From the NCBI GenBank assembly GCA_963702535.1, contig CAVPDG010000018.1, forward strand, positions 62,001 to 126,000: a stretch of DNA of 64,000 bases, read 5' to 3'. Source of the stretch: CAVPDG01 sp963702535 (GTDB lineage: Bacteria > Chloroflexota > Anaerolineae > Anaerolineales > UBA4823). Made by a program: the position numbers and the translations under genes. A model generated the notes under the pieces. It was given only the letters and a program-made list of their open reading frames with translations, did not search any database and was not told the DNA's origin. Positions 9,628 through 18,900 of this stretch are shown in pieces. How positions within the stretch are numbered: the stretch's first letter is position 1; each line of letters begins with the position of its first letter.

Positions 9628-10773
9628 ATGAGCGAAAACGGAAAGAAGACCAAAGATCGAGAATTCAAGATGGTAGGCGATGGTCGCGGCACCATGCAAG
9701 GCAAATTCCTGCTCAACCAGGACCGGGAGATCGACCGGCTGCAATGGATCCTGGAGTGTTTCCCCGAATGGGGGCAGTTCCTCAACCGGGAAATCGAAGA
9801 GACCCAGGTGCCGGAGGGTAACTATGCCCTGTGGTGGACTGGAGGCATGGGCTTCGTCCTGAAATCGCCGGGTGGAGCAGTATTATTGGTAGACAACTAT
9901 GCCGGACCTGCTCATTACACCGAGTACGAGTACTGCGGGGTATGCCGCACCAGCGGCTCACCCACCATCGACTGGATGCGCCTCAACCCGCAGGTGATCG
10001 ATATCTTCGGGTTCAAAACGCTGGATGGTGTGTTCTGCAGCCACCAGCATGCCGACCACACGGACATCTACACCCTGAAGGCTGCCACACAGACCTCCGA
10101 CTGCCCCTTCTACGGGTCGCTCTCCGCGGTTGAGCGCATGCGCGCTTTCCAGGTACCGGAAGAGCGCATCCGTGTGTGTGAGCCGGGGCAGTCCTACCAG
10201 ATCAAGGATATCACCATCGACATCCTGCCCAACTTCGACCGCATTGCAACCATGACCGGCGGTCCGGGCGTTGAGGTGAAACCCGGCATGCGCCGCCCGT
10301 TCGAGGACGTAGCCGTCACATTCTTGTTCAAAGTGGGCGGCGTGAACCTGTGCCACCTGGCGGATACGCTGTACCAGAACGCCTATGTGCTCTTTAAGAA
10401 ATACAATATCGATGTGGTCACCTTCAATATCGGCTCCAACGCTCCCGGCGCCACCGATAAAATGACCCCCTACGATGCGGTGCGCATGGGTGAGCTACTC
10501 AACGCCAAGGTGCTGCTGCCAATGCACTGGGACAACTGGGGAAATACGACCATCGATCCGGAAGAGGTGCGCTGGATCGCCGAGCGCCGCCTGCCAGAAG
10601 TGAAGGTGTGCGTGCCCGCCTGGGGCGTCAAGTGGCTCTACCCCTTGCAGGCGGACCTGAAGCGCATGAAGTACCCTGATTGGCGTGAGCGCTACCGCCC
10701 AGAATACTCCTGGGAGTACGGCGAGCCGGCTCGCAAAGCGGCTGAAGAGCGGGGCGATTTCATCCCGTATTGA
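9628..10773 (+). CDS. UlaG-like metallo-beta-lactamase-fold lactonase
   Basis: A 381-residue metallo-beta-lactamase-fold protein most like UlaG, which opens L-ascorbate-6-phosphate lactone. The N-terminal block FPEWGQFLNREIEETQV and ALWWTGGMGFVLKSPGGA follow the UlaG pattern closely. The metal motif H-x-H-x-D-H is SHQHADH (His139, His141, Asp143, His144); further ligands fit LCHLADTLY and PMHWDNW (His300). The start at 9628 is preferred because AAGGAG is at 9613-9618 and homology begins just after. It follows iolB by 65 bp. A lactone intermediate in the same polyol or uronate pathway is an inference; no phosphotransferase (UlaABC) genes are nearby, so ascorbate phosphate itself is not indicated. 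Confidence 0.85.
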   Translation: MSENGKKTKDREFKMVGDGRGTMQGKFLLNQDREIDRLQWILECFPEWGQFLNREIEETQVPEGNYALWWTGGMGFVLKSPGGAVLLVDNYAGPAHYTEYEYCGVCRTSGSPTIDWMRLNPQVIDIFGFKTLDGVFCSHQHADHTDIYTLKAATQTSDCPFYGSLSAVERMRAFQVPEERIRVCEPGQSYQIKDITIDILPNFDRIATMTGGPGVEVKPGMRRPFEDVAVTFLFKVGGVNLCHLADTLYQNAYVLFKKYNIDVVTFNIGSNAPGATDKMTPYDAVRMGELLNAKVLLPMHWDNWGNTTIDPEEVRWIAERRLPEVKVCVPAWGVKWLYPLQADLKRMKYPDWRERYRPEYSWEYGEPARKAAEERGDFIPY

Positions 10774-10892
10774 TCGTTCAGCGGGTTGCCGCGCCGGGAA
10801 GGCACCGGCTGCCCTGATCTTTCTTTCGGCTGAGACGGCTGGATGCAAGCCTGAAGGCTTCCCAGCCAGAATCTCGGCAAGGAGGTTTCAAC

Positions 10893-11759
10893 GTGAAAGA
10901 CGTCAAGTACTTTGCACCCGCAACGCTGCAGGAAGCGCTTCAGCTCCTGGAAGAGTACGGGGCTGGGCTCAGCGTCCTCGCCGGAGGCACCGACCTGGTG
11001 CGCGACATGAACCTGGAGTTCAAGGTCCCGCACGGCATTATGTGGATCGGTCGCCTGGGCATGGAATATATCAAGGATGAAGGCGACCTGATCCGCATCG
11101 GGGGAGCCACGCGCATGCAGACAGCCGGCAGCTCACCTGTGCTCAAGGAGAAGGCGGCTGCCGTAGCCCGCGCCGCAGGCAAGATGGCAAGCCCTCCCGT
11201 ACGCAGCCTGGCAACCCTGGGCGGCAACCTGGTTACCGCCTCTCCCGCCGCCGACCCCGGCTGCGCCCTGGTAGGCTTGCGCGCCGAAGTGGTGCTAACA
11301 AGCGCCAAAGGTCAGCGCATCGTGCCACTGGAAAGCTTCTACACCGGTCCAAAAACCACCGTCATTCGCCCGGATGAGCTGCTGACCGAGATTCTGGTCA
11401 AGCCCACCCAGGCTGGCGAAGGCTCCTCTTACATGAAAATTGGTCGCCGCCAGGCACTCACACTGGCAGTCCTGAATGCCGCATCCCGGGTTAAGCTGGA
11501 TGGACAGGGAAAGGTTGAGGCGGTTTCGATCTCCGTCGGCGCTGCTGCGCCTACCCTGCTCAGGATCAAGCCCGCCGAAGCCATGCTGCTTGGGCAGGTG
11601 CTCTCGGAAGAGGCCATCCAGGAGGCAGGCGCAATAGCCGCCCAGGAGATCAAGCCCATCGACGATGTGCACGGCACCGCCTGGTACAAGCGCAAAGTTG
11701 CCCCGGTGCTTGTGGCTCGCACCTTGCGCGAAGCCGGCCAGCTCAACGGAGGAGGTTAA
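10893..11759 (+). CDS. Molybdenum hydroxylase FAD-binding subunit (CoxM/NdhF type)
   Basis: A 288-residue subunit of the xanthine dehydrogenase/CO dehydrogenase family that carries FAD and passes electrons from the iron-sulfur subunit. The two FAD-pyrophosphate motifs are visible: LAGGTDLVRDM near residues 30-40 and TLGGNLVTASPAADP near 107-121. The C-terminus has the CO_deh_flav_C domain. The GTG start at 10893 follows a perfect AAGGAGG at 10879-10885. It stops 7 bp before the iron-sulfur subunit, so the genes are co-transcribed in the order FAD, FeS, molybdopterin part 1, molybdopterin part 2. The substrate is unknown. Confidence 0.92.
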   Translation: MKDVKYFAPATLQEALQLLEEYGAGLSVLAGGTDLVRDMNLEFKVPHGIMWIGRLGMEYIKDEGDLIRIGGATRMQTAGSSPVLKEKAAAVARAAGKMASPPVRSLATLGGNLVTASPAADPGCALVGLRAEVVLTSAKGQRIVPLESFYTGPKTTVIRPDELLTEILVKPTQAGEGSSYMKIGRRQALTLAVLNAASRVKLDGQGKVEAVSISVGAAAPTLLRIKPAEAMLLGQVLSEEAIQEAGAIAAQEIKPIDDVHGTAWYKRKVAPVLVARTLREAGQLNGGG

Positions 11760-11766
11760 TACTGCC

Positions 11767-12237
11767 ATGAACGATTATCCAATCACTTTCAAATTGAACG
11801 GGAAGACCGTTTCGGTGGAAGCGCCAGCTACCATCAACCTGCTGACCTTGCTGCGGGATTACCTGAACATCACCAGCCCCAAGTTCGGCTGCGAGCAGGG
11901 CAACTGTGGCGCCTGCACGGTGATCCTGGACGGGGAGGCAGTGAACTCCTGCCTGGTGCTGGCGCTGACCGTTGAAGGGCGTGAAGTCACAACCGTGGAG
12001 GGAATTGGCACAATGGAAAAGCCTCACCCTCTCCAAGTGGCTTTCACAGAGCATTATGGCGCCCAATGCGGTTTCTGCACGCCGGGCATGATCCTGTCTT
12101 CCAAGGCTTTGCTGGATAAAAATCCCAACCCGACGCGTGAAGAAATTGTAGAAGGCATCGTCGGGAATGTCTGCCGCTGCACCGGATTTACCAAGATCAT
12201 CGAGTCGATCCAGGCCGCGGCTGAGAGCATGCGCTAG
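11767..12237 (+). CDS. Molybdenum hydroxylase 2Fe-2S subunit (CoxS/NdhS type)
   Basis: A 156-residue iron-sulfur subunit with both canonical clusters. The plant-ferredoxin-like cluster uses Cys42, Cys47, Cys50 and Cys62 (GCEQGNCGAC and then NSC). The second, all-helical cluster uses Cys101, Cys104, Cys136 and Cys138 (CGFCTPGM and CRCTG). All eight cysteines are present and length is normal. GGAGG at 11750-11754 precedes the ATG. It relays electrons between the molybdenum site and FAD. The frame is intact. Confidence 0.95.
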   Translation: MNDYPITFKLNGKTVSVEAPATINLLTLLRDYLNITSPKFGCEQGNCGACTVILDGEAVNSCLVLALTVEGREVTTVEGIGTMEKPHPLQVAFTEHYGAQCGFCTPGMILSSKALLDKNPNPTREEIVEGIVGNVCRCTGFTKIIESIQAAAESMR

Positions 12238-12252
12238 GCGGAGGCAGCTAAA

Positions 12253-13545
12253 ATGACTGAACACAGATACGTAGGCAAGCGACTCCCAAGATATGACGGC
12301 ATGCAACATGCCCTGGCGAAGACGCGTTACGTGAACGATATCAAGTTCACTGACCTGCTGCACATCAAGGTCTGGCGGTCTCCGGTGCCTTCGGCGAACA
12401 TCCTCAACATCGATGTAAGCCAGGCTGAGAAGGTGCCGGGTGTGGAAGCCGTGCTCACTTACAAGCACGTGCCCCATAACGCATACGCCGGTGATTACCC
12501 CGTGCTGGCAGAGAAAGAAGTGCGCTACCTCGGGCAGGAAGTGGTGGCGGTGATCGCCATCGACGAGGATATCGCCCGGGAAGCGGTAGACCTGGTGAAG
12601 GTAGACCTGGAAGAGCGGACGCCGGTCCTCGACCCGTTCAAGGCGATGGAGCCAGATTCGCCCAAGGTGACGCCCAACGGCAACTTCGTCTACTTCGGCG
12701 ATAAACCCTGCCGGCAAATTCGCAAAGGCGATTTCGACGCGGCCATCGAACAGGCAGATTACGTGGTCGAAGGCTACTACCGCACAGCGGCTCAGGACCA
12801 GTGCCCCATCGAGACGCAGGTCAGCGTCGCACAGACGGACGGCATGGGGCGCACCCACATCTACACCGTATCGCAGGCGGTCTTCTTCAACCAGGGCGGC
12901 TTGGCAGGCATCCTGCAGAAGCCTCAATCCCAGGTGCACATGATCGGCGGCATCCTGGGCGGCGGCTTCGGCGCCAAGAATGACCCGCACGCCGACCCCA
13001 TCACGGCGGTGGCATCGCTCTACACCAACGGCAGACCGGTAAAGTGGCTGTGGACGCGCGAAGAAGAATTCGTCGCCTCCACCCACCGCGCCGCAACGCA
13101 CATGTTCTTCAAGGATGGGGTGATGAAAGATGGCAGGATCATCGCCCGCTCGGTGCGCTCGATCCGCGATGGCGGGGCTTTCATCCTGACCAACGACTAC
13201 GTGGTCAACAAGCACGCCTACGGCGTAGCCGGTCCGTATAACATCCCTAACGTGAAGATCGATTCATACGGCATCTTGACCAACAAACGACCCACCAGTT
13301 CTATGCGTGGATTTGGCTTGCACCAGGCTTCCTTTGCTCACGAGGTGCAGATGGAGCGCATCGCCAAGACGGTCGGCATCGACTCCTGGCGGCTGCGCTT
13401 CATCAACGCCGTGCAGGATGGCGACACAACCGCCGGTCAGGCGGAGCTGCATAGCTGCGCCCTGATCGAAGTGATGCAGGCGGCAGCCGAAAAAGCCGGC
13501 GTCCAGCTGAGCGAAGACCTGCTCAAGATGTCTTCCAAGAGCTGA
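12253..13545 (+). CDS. Molybdenum hydroxylase molybdopterin subunit, N-terminal part (NdhL-like)
   Basis: A 430-residue protein covering the Ald_Xan_dh_C domain and the first half of the molybdopterin-binding domain of xanthine dehydrogenase-type large subunits. It has QVSVAQTDGMGRTHIYTVSQ, the cofactor loop GGILGGGFGAK near residue 236, and TSSMRGFGLHQASFAHE near 345-361 with the RGFG motif. It ends with a TGA at 13545 in a region where fused large subunits continue without a break. GGAGG at 12240-12244 precedes the ATG. The division with the next gene falls between domains and each half has its own ribosome site, as in the nicotinate dehydrogenase of Eubacterium barkeri (subunits NdhL and NdhM). 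A frame error is the alternative but less likely. Confidence 0.88.
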   Translation: MTEHRYVGKRLPRYDGMQHALAKTRYVNDIKFTDLLHIKVWRSPVPSANILNIDVSQAEKVPGVEAVLTYKHVPHNAYAGDYPVLAEKEVRYLGQEVVAVIAIDEDIAREAVDLVKVDLEERTPVLDPFKAMEPDSPKVTPNGNFVYFGDKPCRQIRKGDFDAAIEQADYVVEGYYRTAAQDQCPIETQVSVAQTDGMGRTHIYTVSQAVFFNQGGLAGILQKPQSQVHMIGGILGGGFGAKNDPHADPITAVASLYTNGRPVKWLWTREEEFVASTHRAATHMFFKDGVMKDGRIIARSVRSIRDGGAFILTNDYVVNKHAYGVAGPYNIPNVKIDSYGILTNKRPTSSMRGFGLHQASFAHEVQMERIAKTVGIDSWRLRFINAVQDGDTTAGQAELHSCALIEVMQAAAEKAGVQLSEDLLKMSSKS

Positions 13546-13556
13546 GAGGAGGAGAC

Positions 13557-14555
13557 ATGGCTATCAAACACGGAACTGGAATTGCAGCGATCTGGTATCC
13601 CACCGGCTTGAGCGGCGGAGGCGATCCCAGCCAGGCAATCGTAAAAATGCAGACCGACGGCAGCGTGGACGTGCTGATCGGCAGCGTGGACATCGGTCAA
13701 GGGGCGCGCAGCATCATGCGCCAGATGGCGGCTGAAGAGCTGGGCGTGCCGATCGAGAAAGTATCTGTCACCCTGGTGGACACCGAAACCAGCCCGCTGG
13801 ACACAGGCACCTTCGCCAGCCGCCTGACCCACCAGACGGGCAACGCCGTCGTGCAGGCGGCGCGTGAAGCGCGCCAGGTGCTGTTCGAAGTGGCAGCGGC
13901 GCAGCTCGGCGTGGCAGTGGAAGCGCTGGAAGCGCGTGACGGCATGGTGGTGGTGCGCGACTTCCCCGAGCAGGCGATCCCGATCGCGGATGTCGCCAGC
14001 CACGCCGTGTGGACAGACCGCCGCCTGATCGCCGGGCGAGGCTCCTTCGGCTGGCCTGTGGCAACCATCGACCCCGAGACCGGCAAAGGCGAGCCGCTGC
14101 ACAACATGGCATACGGCGCTACCGTCGCCGAGATCGAGGTGGACACGGAGACGGGCGTGGTCAAGGTGACCAAGCTGGTCAGCGCCTACGACTGCGGCAA
14201 AGCCATCAACCCGCTGCTGGTTGAAGGGCAAATCGACGGCGGCGCAGCCGGCGGGCTGGGGGCAGCCCTGCTCGAGGAGCTGCACCCCTACTACCCGACG
14301 CTGGACCACTACCCTACGGGCTTCTTCTCCTACATGCTGCCGACTGCCAAGGACGTACCGCAGCTCGAATCGGTAGTTGTGGAGATGGCATCGAAGACCG
14401 GTCCGTACGGCGCGAAAGGCATCGGCGAGATGACGGCGAACTCGCAGTCGCCGGCGATCATCAACGCCATCTTCGACGCCATCGGCGTGTGGATCACCGA
14501 CCTGCCTGCCACGCCGGAGAAGATCCTGCGCGCCCTGGAGGCTAAAGAAGGGTAA
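13557..14555 (+). CDS. Molybdenum hydroxylase molybdopterin subunit, C-terminal part (NdhM-like)
   Basis: A 332-residue protein equal to the C-terminal half of fused molybdopterin large subunits. It starts MAIKHGTGIAAIWYPTG, has the cofactor motif VDIGQGARS near residue 43 and ends with the catalytic-Glu block GAKGIGEMTANSQSP near 284-298. AGGAGGAG at 13546-13553 lies directly before the ATG, 11 bp after the stop of the N-terminal part. Sizes of about 430 and 330 residues match the two molybdopterin subunits described for Eubacterium barkeri nicotinate dehydrogenase, and the gene order is also the same. Whether nicotinate, a purine or another heterocycle is hydroxylated cannot be decided here. 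Confidence 0.88.
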   Translation: MAIKHGTGIAAIWYPTGLSGGGDPSQAIVKMQTDGSVDVLIGSVDIGQGARSIMRQMAAEELGVPIEKVSVTLVDTETSPLDTGTFASRLTHQTGNAVVQAAREARQVLFEVAAAQLGVAVEALEARDGMVVVRDFPEQAIPIADVASHAVWTDRRLIAGRGSFGWPVATIDPETGKGEPLHNMAYGATVAEIEVDTETGVVKVTKLVSAYDCGKAINPLLVEGQIDGGAAGGLGAALLEELHPYYPTLDHYPTGFFSYMLPTAKDVPQLESVVVEMASKTGPYGAKGIGEMTANSQSPAIINAIFDAIGVWITDLPATPEKILRALEAKEG

Positions 14556-14613
14556 CCTTCCCGGAAACATGCTCGTCTCATCGTCGACAACCTTCCGGGA
14601 GGTTCCAAGGCTG

Positions 14614-14650
14614 CTGGGGGTTGGTTGGCAAGCCGCCAGCCAACCCCCAG
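14614..14650 (+). terminator. Strong hairpin after the molybdenum hydroxylase genes
   Basis: CTGGGGGTTGG at 14614-14624 pairs with CCAACCCCCAG at 14640-14650, with further inner TGGC/GCCA pairing. It is followed by TTCTT, a weak U-tract. Its place 58 bp after the last hydroxylase subunit suggests a terminator or attenuator before the maturation genes. Confidence 0.6.
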
Positions 14651-14816
14651 TTCTTGAGAAGACTTCAGGCAGGCGAACCCAAACAACGAGAATAAACCGA
14701 CAGAATCTGCCCTATTCGTATTACAATATTTCCGGCTCATGCACATCTGGAATAATCCCACTCTATTACCGATAACCAAGCTAACCTATGCCAGTAAACG
14801 ACCCAGCTAAGAGAAA

Positions 14817-15669
14817 ATGAAATCAGCATCGGCGCGGTGCACCTGCCGGTGAACCGCGAGAACACCAGCGCATACATCCCACAGGAGCAGTTCTACGTCA
14901 CCCCCTCCCAGGGCTACCTGGAGAAGATCGCCTACGGCGTGGCAAACAACCTGCCCGTGCTGCTGATCGGCGAGACCGGCGTGGGCAAGACGCTCTCCGT
15001 GCGCTACCTGGCGTGGAAGACGAACAACGGCTTGCGGCGCGTCAACCTGAACGGCGCCACCACCGTGGACGAGTTCCTGGGCAAGCTGCTGATCAACGAG
15101 CAGGGGACGTACTGGGTCAACGGCGTGCTGGTAGACGCCATGCTCTCCGGCGACTGGGTCCTGCTGGACGAGATCAACGCCTGCCTGCCGGAGATCGCCT
15201 TCAGCCTGCACTCCCTGCTGGACGACGACCGCATGGTGGTGCTGATGGAGTACGACGGGCGCATCGTGCGCCCGCACCCCAACTTCCGCCTGTTTGCCAG
15301 CATGAACCCCAGCGAGGAAGCGCGCTACGGCGGCACGAAGATGCTCAACGAAGCCCTGCTGGACCGCTTCCCGATGGTGCATCCGCATGGACTACCTGGT
15401 TGAGGCGGACGAGATCGAAGCCGTCATCGCCCAGAGCGGCAACACGGACCGCGAGACGGTGAGAGCGCATGGTGCAGGTGGCGCGCGACGTGCGCGCAGC
15501 CGTCCACAACGAGAAGGTATTCGGCTCTTTCAGCACGCGGCGGGTGATCGATTGGGCGCGCATGGCATCCCTGTTCGACGTGCGCGAGAGCGCCGGCTAC
15601 ACCGTCCTGAGCAAGCTCAGCAAATACGATGCTGAGGTTGTGGAGGACATCATTGAGCTTTATTTCTGA
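14817..15669 (+). CDS. MoxR-family AAA+ ATPase, CoxD-like (frame-interrupted)
   Basis: A MoxR/CbbQ/NorQ-type AAA+ ATPase of about 284 residues. Walker A is GETGVGKT near residue 51, Walker B is WVLLDEINACLPE, and sensor 1 is FRLFASMNPSEEARYGG, followed by ALLDRFPM. Frames change near 15390 and 15465; the parts join as RFPMV, MDYLVEADEIEAVI, then MVQVARDVRAAV. The start is uncertain: ATG at 14817 needs one missing A in the AAAATGAAA run to enter the main frame, where GTG at 14837 is an alternative. With the VWA gene that overlaps its end it forms the CoxD-CoxE type pair; in carboxydotrophs these act in maturing the molybdenum active site, and that role is inferred here. Confidence 0.8.
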
Positions 15670-17399
15670 GCCTTCAGCGGTAAACCTGGCTGCCGAGACG
15701 CGCCGCCTGCGGCTGGAGAAAGTGCTGCAGGCTGCTGCCCACGATTACGACCTGCGCTTCGAGTTCGGGCAGCGCGACAGCGTTGGCAAGAGCACCATTA
15801 TCCTGCGGGCAGAAGCCGGAGAGGTGGCTGCTGCCCGTTATCTCATGCTGAAAGGGCGCGCCCTGCACCTGCTGGGACACTGCCTGGCGGAGGGTCAGGA
15901 ATGGGTAGAAGCCGCCCGCCGCGCAGACCGCGACAAGCCACGTTTCAGCTTCTTCTGGCATGCCCTGGAAGACGCCCGCCTGGAGAACGGATTGATCGCC
16001 CGCTGGCCCGGCGCGGCAGCGCGCCCTGAACGCCAACCTGCTGCCCAACCTGGGCGGCAGGCTGGTGAAGACCATGTCCATCCCCGACCAGCTCGAGCTG
16101 GGGATCTATTACGCGGGGCGCGGCCTGCACGGGGCGCAATTCCGCGCCCGGGTGCGCGAGGTGCTGGAAGACCTGCAGGAAGACATCCAGCGCGCCGCGC
16201 AGCAGCGCCACGCCGCGCGAGAGCTACGCCGCCATGCTGCTGATCTACCCGCTGATCGCGCCCCTGCTGCACCTGATGCCGGGCAAGCCCCACCAGGGGC
16301 AGCACAACAAGGAACGCCCGCCGGAGACCAGCAGAAGAGGAAGGGTCTTCGCCGGAATTCATCGAGCTGCCGCCCGGGACGCCGCCCCCGCCGGGTGTGC
16401 CGGATTTCCATGGAGAGCGACGAGCTGGTCGAGCTGGGCGTGCTGGGACGCCGCCAGGAATTCCCGGAGTGGTTCCGCCCGGGCAGCGCGCCATGGTTCG
16501 AGCGCGGCGCCGGCGGCAAAGCCATCCATCCCACCGCGCTGCGCAGCAACCGCGAGACCATCGTCGATGCGCCGAACGGCGAAGCGGCAGCCTACCGCCT
16601 GCTGCGCGCCGAGATCCAGCGCGAAGCGGGCTTTCTGGCGCAGCGCCTCACCAACCTGATCCGGGAAGAGGTCTACCTGCGCTATGGCGGCTACTTCCGC
16701 AGCGGAAAGCTGAACATGGCGAAATTATGGAAGCAGCGCACCGGCAGCTACCGCCTGTTCCAGCGACCGGTGACCGGCGGCAGCCGGGCGGTAGCCTTCA
16801 GCCTGCTGGTGGACGAAAGCGCCAGCATGAAGGGGCAGGAAAAATTCAAGGTGGCCACCAAAGCCGCGGTGCTGCTGGGCGAGACGCTCGAGCTGCTGGA
16901 CGCGCCGCTGGAGATCATCGGCTACAGCACCGCCGATTTCGAGGCGCGGGCGGCGATGCAATTGGGGCTGACCCCCGCCCACGAGTACCGCCATATGCGC
17001 TGCAGCAAGCTGGAGCACCGCATCTACAAGCGCTTCTCCGAGCCGTACGCCACCGCCCACCTGCGCCTGACGGGCATCCAGCCGCGCTGCAACAACTGGG
17101 ATGAGGAGCACCTGACGTTCGCCTTCCAGCGATTACAGGAGCGCCAGGAGCCGCGCAAGCTGATGGTGGTGATCAGCGACGGGCAGCCCAACGGCGACGC
17201 CGACAACCTGATCCGCACGGTGCAGCGCATCGAGCGCCAGGGCGTGAAGGTGATCGGCATCGGCGTGGGGGCGGATTTCGTGCGCCAGATCTACCCGCAC
17301 GCCATCGTGGTGCAGGATTTCCGCCAGATGGCGGAAGAGCTGCTGCGCATCCTGGAGAGGGAATTCCTGAACGGCGCCAGCCTCTCCGGCTGGAGATGA
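15653..17399 (+). CDS. VWA-domain protein, CoxE/NorD-like (several frame changes)
   Basis: A protein of about 580 residues with a C-terminal von Willebrand A domain, the usual partner of MoxR ATPases (CoxE, NorD, CbbO). The metal-ion site is VDESASMKG near nucleotide 16809 and LMVVISDGQPNGDADN follows, so the DxSxS and downstream Asp are intact. The N-terminal part includes RYLMLKGRALHLLGHCLAEG and IPDQLELGIYYAGRGL, as in NorD-like proteins. Reading frame changes near 16015, 16215, 16340 and 16400, all upstream of the VWA domain. TTG at 15653 is a plausible start, with GGAGG at 15642-15646, overlapping the ATPase gene by 17 bp. It probably acts with the ATPase as a chaperone for the adjacent hydroxylase. 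Confidence 0.75.
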
Positions 17400-17411
17400 G
17401 AGAAGCCTGCG

Positions 17412-18440
17412 ATGAAGTTCGGACCCGTACCCCTGGAAGAAGCTGCCGGCAAGCTGCTGGGTCATAACCTGGCGGGTCCGGACGGCAAGCGCCTGTTGCG
17501 CAAGGGCAGAAGCACTGACGCCCGAGGACGTGGAGGCGCTGCGCCGGATGGGCAAGCTCTCGGTGTACGCCGCCGAGCTGGAAGATGGCGACGTGCTCGA
17601 AAACGAGGCAGCTCTACGCATCGCTGCGGGGCTGGTGGGGGACGGGCTGCGGCTCTCGCCTCCGGCAGGCGGGCGGGTGAACCTGCTGGCAACCCGGCTG
17701 GGCGTACTGTACGTGCAGGCGCAGGCGCTGCGGCAGGCGAACGCCTGCGAGGGCGTCACCCTGGCGACGCTGCCAACGCACGCCGTGGCGCGCCCCAGGC
17801 AGATCGTCGCCACGGTCAAGGTGATCCCCTATGCCGTGCCGGAGAGCTTGCTGGCAGCTGGTGGAAGCCGCCATCGCCGAGGCGGCGCCGCTGATCGCAT
17901 TGCGGGAGCTGCCGCACCGAAGCGGGTGGGCATTCTGCTCTCCGGATCCGCCGGAGTGCACCAGCGGCTGCAAGACGACTTTGAGGCGCCGCTCCGAGCG
18001 CGGATAGAAGCGCTGGGCTCCAACGCCGAGCTGAAGGGCTTCATCAGCCTGGAAGACGAGGGCGATGAGATCGCCCTGAGCCGCCTGCTGCAATCGTGCG
18101 CGGCGGATGGCTACGACCTGGTGGTGCTGGCGGGGGAGACCGCCATCCAGGACCGCTGCGACCTGGCGCCGCGCGCCATCCTGCGGGCCGGGGGCAGCGT
18201 GGAATGCGTGGGCGTGCCGGTGGACCCGGGAAATTTGCTGATGCTGGCGTACCTGGGCGAGATGCCGGTGCTGGGGGCGCCGGGCTGCGCGCGCAGCCTG
18301 AAGACCAACGCCATCGATTGGGTGCTGCCGCGCCTGCTGGCAGGCGAGCGCTTGAGCTTCGGCGACCTGGCAGTCTGGGGCACGGTGGCTTGCTGGAGGA
18401 CACAGGCAAGCGCCCGATGCCGAGGAATCGATTGACGTAA
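17412..18440 (+). CDS. Molybdopterin-binding (MoCF-domain) protein (frame-interrupted)
   Basis: It begins MKFGPVPLEEAAGKLLGHNL, the characteristic opening of molybdopterin-binding proteins found with xanthine dehydrogenase-type enzymes; in rhizobia the same N-terminus is fused to a MobA-like nucleotidyltransferase. The MoCF core is visible as VVLAGETAIQDRCDLAP and PVLGAPGCARSLKTNAIDWV. No nucleotidyltransferase domain follows, so this is a free-standing version of about 340 residues. Frames change near 17515, 17858, 17915 and 18378; the last restores the expected ending GHGGLLEDTGKRP. The likely role is handling or modifying the molybdenum cofactor for the adjacent hydroxylase. The next gene starts 81 bp downstream. 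Confidence 0.72.
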
Positions 18441-18521
18441 TTCTGCGGGCAGGCACGCCCTGCACGAGACCGCCCATTTTTCGAGACCATCGCCAATAGG
18501 ACAATCATTAAGGAGATCTCC

Positions 18522-18897
18522 ATGAAAGCCATCACCATCCGCGCCGGAAACATTACGATGAGCGCCGAGCTCAACGACAAGCCCACCGCCGTCAAAGTGT
18601 GGGAAGCCCTGCCGATCGAGGGGCGGGGCAGCCGCTGGGGGGACGAGATCTACTTCGAGATCCCGGTGGCTGCCGGGCAGGAAGCCGACGCCCGGGAGGA
18701 CGTGGAAGTGGGCGAGCTGGGCTACTGGCCCGTGGGCAGCGCCTTCTGCATCTTCTTCGGACCGACGCCGGTAAGCAGCGGTAGCACAGCCACGCGCCTA
18801 CAGCCCGGTGAACATCCTGGGGAAAGTGAAAGGCGACGCCACGCTGTTCCGCCAGGTGAAGAGCGGGGAGAAAGTCGTCCTGGAAAGAGCGGAATAA
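18522..18897 (+). CDS. Cyclophilin-like fold protein (TM1367/PF04126 family)
   Basis: A small protein of about 125 residues of the cyclophilin-like family typified by TM1367. Family blocks are AELNDKPTAVKVWEALPIEG, RWGDEIYFEIPV, ELGYWPVGSAFCIFFGPTP and AYSPVNILGKVKGD. The frame changes near 18790, between GPTPVSSG and AYSPVN. AAGGAG at 18510-18515 precedes the ATG. The stop is 3 bp before the LarA-like gene, so the two are probably coupled. Its biochemical role is not established; whether it has isomerase activity cannot be read from the sequence. Its place next to molybdenum-enzyme maturation genes is the main clue. Confidence 0.72.
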
Positions 18898-18900
18898 GCC

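Noticed and set aside
11743..13215. 490-codon open frame on the minus strand
   Set aside because: It is the antisense of the hydroxylase iron-sulfur and molybdopterin genes, has a His/Arg/Val-rich composition typical of GC-rich shadows, and matches no family.
13546..13556. Gap between the two molybdopterin genes considered as a frame error
   Set aside because: A good ribosome site, an ATG and subunit sizes like known split enzymes favour two real genes.
13437..14570. 377-codon minus-strand open frame
   Set aside because: Antisense to the second molybdopterin gene, which is clearly coding with catalytic motifs.
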